Position numbers and translations under genes: made by a program. DNA of 9,881 bases from an uncultured Campylobacter sp. (GTDB taxonomy: Bacteria > Campylobacterota > Campylobacteria > Campylobacterales > Campylobacteraceae): positions 1-9,881 of the forward strand of contig NZ_CALIJF010000151.1 in assembly GCF_938018035.1 (NCBI RefSeq). Reading direction: 5' to 3'. How positions within the stretch are numbered: the first letter of the stretch is position 1; each line of letters opens with the position of its first letter. The notes under the pieces are model-generated. The model did no database searches. It had not been told where the DNA came from and was given only the letters and a program-made list of their open reading frames with translations. Positions 6,692-9,881 of this stretch are shown piece after piece.

Positions 6692-7226
6692 CTACGCCCT
6701 TTAAATCGTTTTGATAATTTATATTTAAAAACTGCTCTTTGTTTTTGAAATTTAGCACTTTGGAATTTGCAGATCCGATGAGCGCGCCGATCTTATGCTC
6801 TTTCGCGCGGTAGAGCTCAAGCGCGCGCGGCGCAAGAGCTGCGTCAAAAAAGCCGCACAAGCTATGTCTGTGCGCCTCGTCGCCTGCTACGCAAATTTGC
6901 CCCTCTTGCTCGCTAAGAGCGCGAATGGTGGAAATTTCTACAAAGGGCATGTCGGCGGGGATGATAAAAATGCGCTCGCCGCTAAAGGGCTTTAGCGCCG
7001 AATACAGCGCGCCCATCGGCGAAAATTCCTCAAATTCGTCGTAGACCATAGGAAGCGGCGGGTTAAATTTAGAGCTTTTGGCGCAGGCGAAAACCCGCTC
7101 AAACTCGCGGCTTAGGCGCGAGAAAAGAAAGTGCGTCATGCTGGGATGCCCGCGAAATGGGAACAGCGTTTTGTCACTGCCGAAACGCGAGCTTTTGCCG
7201 CCGCAGAGAATGACGCAGGTTTTCAT
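6681..7226 (-). CDS. mobA: Molybdenum cofactor guanylyltransferase
   Basis: MobA joins GMP from GTP to molybdopterin to make the guanine-dinucleotide cofactor used by formate dehydrogenase, nitrate reductase and related enzymes, in the cytoplasm. The nucleotide-binding signature CVILCGGKSSRFGSDK is at the N-terminus, SPMGALYSAL follows the YDEF segment, and IIPADMPF carries the metal-binding Asp. At about 181 residues it is a typical length. I prefer the ATG at 7226 because it has GGTGA about 7 nt upstream and puts the first strand at the start, as in the family; an upstream ATG at 7247 would add seven residues and has only a weak site. The 3' end overlaps pldA by 11 bp. The 61-bp leader contains two copies of AAATTTGAAAG (7272 and 7285). 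Confidence 0.93.
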   Translation of the reverse strand: MKTCVILCGGKSSRFGSDKTLFPFRGHPSMTHFLFSRLSREFERVFACAKSSKFNPPLPMVYDEFEEFSPMGALYSALKPFSGERIFIIPADMPFVEISTIRALSEQEGQICVAGDEAHRHSLCGFFDAALAPRALELYRAKEHKIGALIGSANSKVLNFKNKEQFLNINYQNDLKGVDEI

Positions 7227-7308
7227 AGAAATTTCACCGGCTTTCATCGATCTTTATCGCGGCGAAATTTTAAATTTGAAAGTAAAATTTGAAAGAAGCG
7301 CGGGCATA

Positions 7309-8085
7309 TCAGTCTTTTTGCATATATTTGGCTTTGCCAAGGGCGTTGTTTGCGATGAACTGATAAAGGCTCGGCGCCTGAAGCTTGGCTAGCTCGGGGT
7401 ATTTGGCTTTAAGCGTCTTCCAGATATCGTAGACGCGCATGCCACTTGCGTAAAGCTTCATAATCTCGCTAAAATGCGGATCATAAAGGCTCGGCTTTTT
7501 ATACAGCGAGAGTTTGCGGTCGGTATCCAGCACGGCGTTTGCCTCGATAAAAGCGGTAAGATCGCGCTCGCTTACTTTGGCAAAATCCTTTTCGTAGTGA
7601 GATTTCATATACTTTAAAATTTCTTTATTGCTAACGCCTTGGAAGTGCATTTTTTTGATCTCGAAGCGATACGCGTATAAGAAATCCTCGCTTTTTTTTG
7701 CGGTTGCGCGAAGTCTTGTTTTTTCATCTTTGAACGTCACGGAGATGAAGTGCGTAAGCCCGGGTGCAGTAACGGCGTTTTTGAATGCTTCGTCCTCCTC
7801 GCCGATCTTTTTTAAGATCGCCTTGACGGTGTAGCCCTCGGCAATAAGGTTTGAAATTTTATCTTTATAAGGTTTGTAGTCGAATCGCACGCGCCTAAAG
7901 CCCGTCTCGACACTGATTTTTTTATAGATCCTCGCATGCTCTCTAGATGTAAAATACCTCGATTTCAGCCCTTTGCGGAGTTGTTCGGCAACCGCGGTAA
8001 AATCGTCATAATCGGCGATAGACGCGATTAATTCCTTTTCGTTTACGACCCTGCCGTTAACGACCGCGATGGTAATGACCTTCAT
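7309..8085 (-). CDS. Unrecognised protein with three HTH-like helical repeats
   Basis: The frame opens at 8109, but AAAGGAGAAAAT directly precedes the ATG at 8085, so the protein is most likely 258 residues from MKVITIAVVNGR. I cannot assign a family. After an N-terminal strand (IAVVNGRVV) and a helical region, three segments share one pattern: I-x3-L/hydrophobic, then Gly, then I-x3-hydrophobic, a basic stretch, and a final FI. They lie at about 71-114 (ISNLIAEGYTVKAILKKI ... THFI), 140-180 (IKKMHFQGVSNKEILKYM ... TAFI) and 204-244 (IMKLYASGMRVYDIWKTL ... YQFI). This looks like tandem helix-turn-helix units, and the protein is very basic, so DNA or RNA binding is plausible. There are no catalytic motifs, signal peptide or membrane segments. 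It lies 61 bp upstream of mobA and may be co-transcribed. Confidence 0.85.
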   Translation of the reverse strand: MKVITIAVVNGRVVNEKELIASIADYDDFTAVAEQLRKGLKSRYFTSREHARIYKKISVETGFRRVRFDYKPYKDKISNLIAEGYTVKAILKKIGEEDEAFKNAVTAPGLTHFISVTFKDEKTRLRATAKKSEDFLYAYRFEIKKMHFQGVSNKEILKYMKSHYEKDFAKVSERDLTAFIEANAVLDTDRKLSLYKKPSLYDPHFSEIMKLYASGMRVYDIWKTLKAKYPELAKLQAPSLYQFIANNALGKAKYMQKD

Positions 8086-8090
8086 ATTTT

Positions 8091-8114
8091 CTCCTTTGAT
8101 TGGGCACAATTCTA
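8091..8114 (-). promoter_or_regulatory. Candidate promoter and strong RBS of the HTH-repeat gene
   Basis: AGGAG (minus strand, 8095-8091) precedes the ATG at 8085 and decides that start over the upstream ATG at 8109. TAGAAT at 8114-8109 fits a -10 within an AT-rich stretch, giving a very short leader. If correct, transcription would start downstream of 8109, which excludes the longer frame. Confidence 0.4.
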
Positions 8115-8339
8115 ACTTAAAACTATAAACTCAAATTTAATTATTTATTATCAAGGATTGCGGAGGATTTGTGTTTGCGAGGCAGAATTTTACGCGCTAA
8201 GATTTAGCATTTTGATTGATTTTTATATCTTTTTTGTGCTTGTTCTCACGCTGCTTTTTTATACTTTTTTGTGTAGAGATGAAGCGAGTTTGCAGAGATA
8301 AATTTTACTCGCAAATCCTAGCTAAATTGCCAGCGCAAG
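8110..8339. other. 230-bp AT-rich spacer after ygbA
   Basis: No gene is seen. On the + strand CTTTTTTGTG occurs twice (8229 and 8264), each preceded by TATA-like sequence. An inverted repeat GCGAGT (8284-8289) / ACTCGC (8307-8312) lies about 30 nt past the ygbA stop. The region carries the promoter of the HTH-repeat gene at its left end. No strong terminator is visible. Confidence 0.5.
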
Positions 8340-8699
8340 TTAGCTTTTTTTAAACGAAAAAAGCTTTTTTATCTTCGTAAGCCCAAGCTTCATGCCACTA
8401 TATTTCATCATCTTAGCCATATTTACCCACATTTCGCGCTCGTAGCACGGATGCGGGCAGTGGTGACAGCGTGGCTTTTCGGTATGCGGGCAGGCGCGCA
8501 GGCGCGCATAGGCGTAACGCAGCATCCGCTCGCAGTCGCTACAGAGATGAAAGTGCGTCTGCACAAGCCCCCTATCGTCTTTGTAGTCATGAAGCACGGC
8601 ACCATCTTTTTTAAGCGCATCCGTATGCTTGCCATCGCAGTAAATTTGGATAAATTTCGTCACCGTGTTTACTTCGTAAATAAATTTTTCGCTAGTCAT
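8340..8699 (-). CDS. ygbA: YgbA family protein (nitrous oxide-stimulated promoter family)
   Basis: A small basic cytoplasmic protein of 119 residues. It matches the YgbA family as I remember it: an early IYC (C21), then HLCSDCERMLRYAYARLRAC (C53, C56, C70) and KPRCHHCPHPCYEREMW (C78, C81, C85), followed by a helix MAKMMKYSGMKL and a basic tail. Seven Cys in CxxC-type spacing suggest a metal or iron-sulfur site. E. coli YgbA is controlled by the nitric oxide regulator NsrR and helps growth under NO stress; the molecular function is not settled. The start has AAAGGATCAAAT before ATG. A strong dyad upstream fits a Crp/Fnr-type regulator. It appears to be a single-gene unit; the permease ends 101 bp upstream. 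Confidence 0.88.
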   Translation of the reverse strand: MTSEKFIYEVNTVTKFIQIYCDGKHTDALKKDGAVLHDYKDDRGLVQTHFHLCSDCERMLRYAYARLRACPHTEKPRCHHCPHPCYEREMWVNMAKMMKYSGMKLGLTKIKKLFSFKKS

Positions 8700-8717
8700 A
8701 TTTGATCCTTTGGGCGG

Positions 8718-8760
8718 ATTTTATCTAAAAGAGACAAAAATACTCTTGAGCGCGCTCAAG
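8718..8760 (-). promoter_or_regulatory. ygbA promoter with Crp/Fnr-type operator
   Basis: CTTGAGCGCGCTCAAG (8745-8760) is a perfect 16-bp palindrome of form TTGAG-N4-CTCAA, the half-site geometry of Fnr, DNR, NnrR and NssR regulators. TAAAAT on the minus strand (8723-8718) is the best -10. A start about 7 nt beyond it (near 8711) places the dyad centre at about -41.5, the usual activator position. The start site is inferred, not known. Confidence 0.6.
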
Positions 8761-8772
8761 TTAGAATTTATA

Positions 8773-8796
8773 GAATTTTAAAATTCCGCGGAATTT
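8773..8796 (-). terminator. Overlapping palindromes after the permease gene, possible terminator
   Basis: AAATTCCGCGGAATTT (8781-8796) and GAATTTTAAAATTC (8773-8786) are both perfect palindromes that overlap. They begin 4 nt after the permease stop. Read on the minus strand, AAATTC-CGCG-GAATTT can fold and is followed by TTAAAATTC, so weak termination is possible. The arms repeat the GCGGAATT word. Confidence 0.35.
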
Positions 8797-8800
8797 CGCT

Positions 8801-9808
8801 TTATCTTTCGACCTTGTTGCTTAATAGAGTCGCGATGAAGCGTGTTTTGTCGTTTGAGGCAAGCGCGATTTGCAAGCTCATCGTAAGCGGCACAGCCAAA
8901 AATAGCCCGCCGATACCAAGTACGAAGCCCCACAGTAGTAGCCCTGCAAGCACGCTGATCGTTGAAAGCCCGAGCCCTTGCCCTAAAAATCGTGGCTCGA
9001 TGATATTTCCGATCGCTACGTTTACGACTAAATAGATTGCGATAGTCCAGATGCTAGAGCTTATATCCATCGTAGCTAATGTCACGAAAAGCGTCGGAAA
9101 GACCGCTACGATCGAGCCTATCGTAGGGATGAAATTTAGCACGAAAGCTAAAATCCCCCACAGCGCAGCATATGGGACACCAAGAGCCCACAGCCCAAGC
9201 CCGATGAGCGCACCGGTGCAAGCTGAAGCGATAGTTTTGATTAGCAGATATTTTTTGAGGCTGGAGGCAAATTTCTTCACGAAAGTGTGCGTAGCGCGGC
9301 TACTTTGCGAAAAATAGCGGATTTTTTCGTCGATTACGGAGCTTTCAAAGACCATAAATGAAACCATTATAAAAATGAAAAATCCCGTCGAGACTATTGA
9401 GCCTGTCTTACGCAGTAATGCCGATAGCTGCGCGGCGGCTTCGCTTGGATCGATGCCCAGGCTTGCGGCGTTAAGCTCTATGCCGAATCGAGAGAGCTTC
9501 GCACTCACGCCTCCTAGCACCTCTTCAAATTTTGCTTGAAGCTCGGGCAGGCGCGCTGAAAATTCCTTGATCGCATCGAAGATGACTGCACCGAAAAACA
9601 CTATAATCGCCACGAAGGCAAAGGTGATGATGAGGAAGCTAAAAACGCGCCCGACGCGGATCTTTTGGACATAAAGCACCAGCGGCGAGACGAGCACCGT
9701 GATGAAAATAGCTAGCAAAAATGGCACGACGATAGCCTGCGCGGCTTTAAGACCAGCCAGGATGATTACGACGCAGGCAACCGACATCAAGGACATTTGA
9801 AGCTTCAA
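8801..9808 (-). CDS. AI-2E/PerM (YdiK) family permease
   Basis: An integral inner-membrane protein of the AI-2E exporter/PerM family; the substrate of most members is unknown. Two or three N-terminal membrane segments (about residues 15-85 counted from the upstream ATG) are followed by a long polar region (87-145) and more segments from 146 on. The signature LNFIPTIGSIVA (231-242) and the block GNIIEPRFLGQGLGLSTISV (274-293), then LWGFVLGIGGLFLAVPL, identify the family. The frame opens with ATG at 9829, but AGGAG at 9818-9814 lies 5 nt before a TTG at 9808, and the ATG has no convincing site of its own. I therefore favour the TTG start, giving about 335 residues. A -10-like TAAAAT lies at 9871-9866. 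No other transport gene is adjacent. Confidence 0.93.
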   Translation of the reverse strand: MKLQMSLMSVACVVIILAGLKAAQAIVVPFLLAIFITVLVSPLVLYVQKIRVGRVFSFLIITFAFVAIIVFFGAVIFDAIKEFSARLPELQAKFEEVLGGVSAKLSRFGIELNAASLGIDPSEAAAQLSALLRKTGSIVSTGFFIFIMVSFMVFESSVIDEKIRYFSQSSRATHTFVKKFASSLKKYLLIKTIASACTGALIGLGLWALGVPYAALWGILAFVLNFIPTIGSIVAVFPTLFVTLATMDISSSIWTIAIYLVVNVAIGNIIEPRFLGQGLGLSTISVLAGLLLWGFVLGIGGLFLAVPLTMSLQIALASNDKTRFIATLLSNKVER

Positions 9809-9813
9809 GGATT

Positions 9814-9818
9814 CTCCT
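9814..9818 (-). promoter_or_regulatory. RBS favouring a TTG start for the permease
   Basis: AGGAG on the minus strand is followed by AATCC and then TTG. This is the only strong ribosome binding site near the start. It lies inside the longer frame that begins at 9829, and is too far (17 nt) from the next ATG at 9796. Confidence 0.5.
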
Positions 9819-9881
9819 AAATTTGACATTTTCGCAGAGCTTTTACGCGAAATTTTGGTGAAAGGATTTTAACTAAAATTC

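Noticed and set aside
7272..7295. Tandem AAATTTGAAAG pair before mobA as a regulatory repeat
   Set aside because: Two short AT-rich copies 13 bp apart are easily produced by the AAATTT bias; no symmetry or known site is visible.
8342..8365. Hairpin AGCTTTTTT/AAAAAAGCT followed by T-run on the + strand
   Set aside because: It resembles a + strand terminator, but no + strand gene ends here. The bases encode the Lys-rich C-terminus of YgbA, which explains the A and T runs.

Overview
The window looks like chromosomal DNA of a Campylobacter, probably one of the GC-richer oral or gut species (C. gracilis is my best guess; the species is inference). Three things point there. The ilvE-SPFH gene pair and the mobA-pldA pair match neighbours I recall from C. 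jejuni. Ribosome binding sites are of the AAGGA type. The words AAATTT and TAAATTTA are dense, even inside otherwise GC-rich genes.

All ten genes lie on the minus strand, so transcription runs right to left. In that order they are: an AI-2E/PerM-family permease (about 9808-8801); ygbA, a small Cys-rich protein linked to nitric oxide (8699-8340); an unrecognised 258-residue protein with three HTH-like helical repeats (8085-7309); mobA, molybdenum cofactor guanylyltransferase (7226-6681); pldA, outer-membrane phospholipase A, overlapping mobA (6691-5552); ilvE, branched-chain aminotransferase (5400-4474); a membrane-anchored SPFH/prohibitin protein 8 nt downstream (4465-3386); a 288-bp spacer full of hairpins (3385-3098); hisIE, histidine biosynthesis (3097-2042); an unrecognised 326-residue protein (1934-954); and an LRR plus NTF2-fold immunity-like protein cut by the window edge (831 to beyond 1).

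Most genes are housekeeping: amino-acid synthesis (ilvE, hisIE), cofactor synthesis (mobA) and envelope (pldA, SPFH, permease). The left end looks accessory, with a likely orphan immunity gene beside an unknown gene.

The most unusual signals are not whole genes. (1) HisIE and PldA, which are unrelated, each carry an Asn-Ser-rich low-complexity insert built from the same DNA word (GCGGAATT/GAATTTTG read on the + strand); one part forms an 18-bp perfect palindrome, and a related palindrome sits between genes at 8781-8796. (2) The spacer between the SPFH gene and hisIE holds three strong stem-loops and a 28-nt repeat pair differing only by transitions. (3) A perfect TTGAG-N4-CTCAA dyad, with Crp/Fnr-family geometry, lies about 41.5 bp upstream of the inferred ygbA transcription start. 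I see no tRNA, rRNA, CRISPR array, IS element or origin. Counts and pairings were made by eye.
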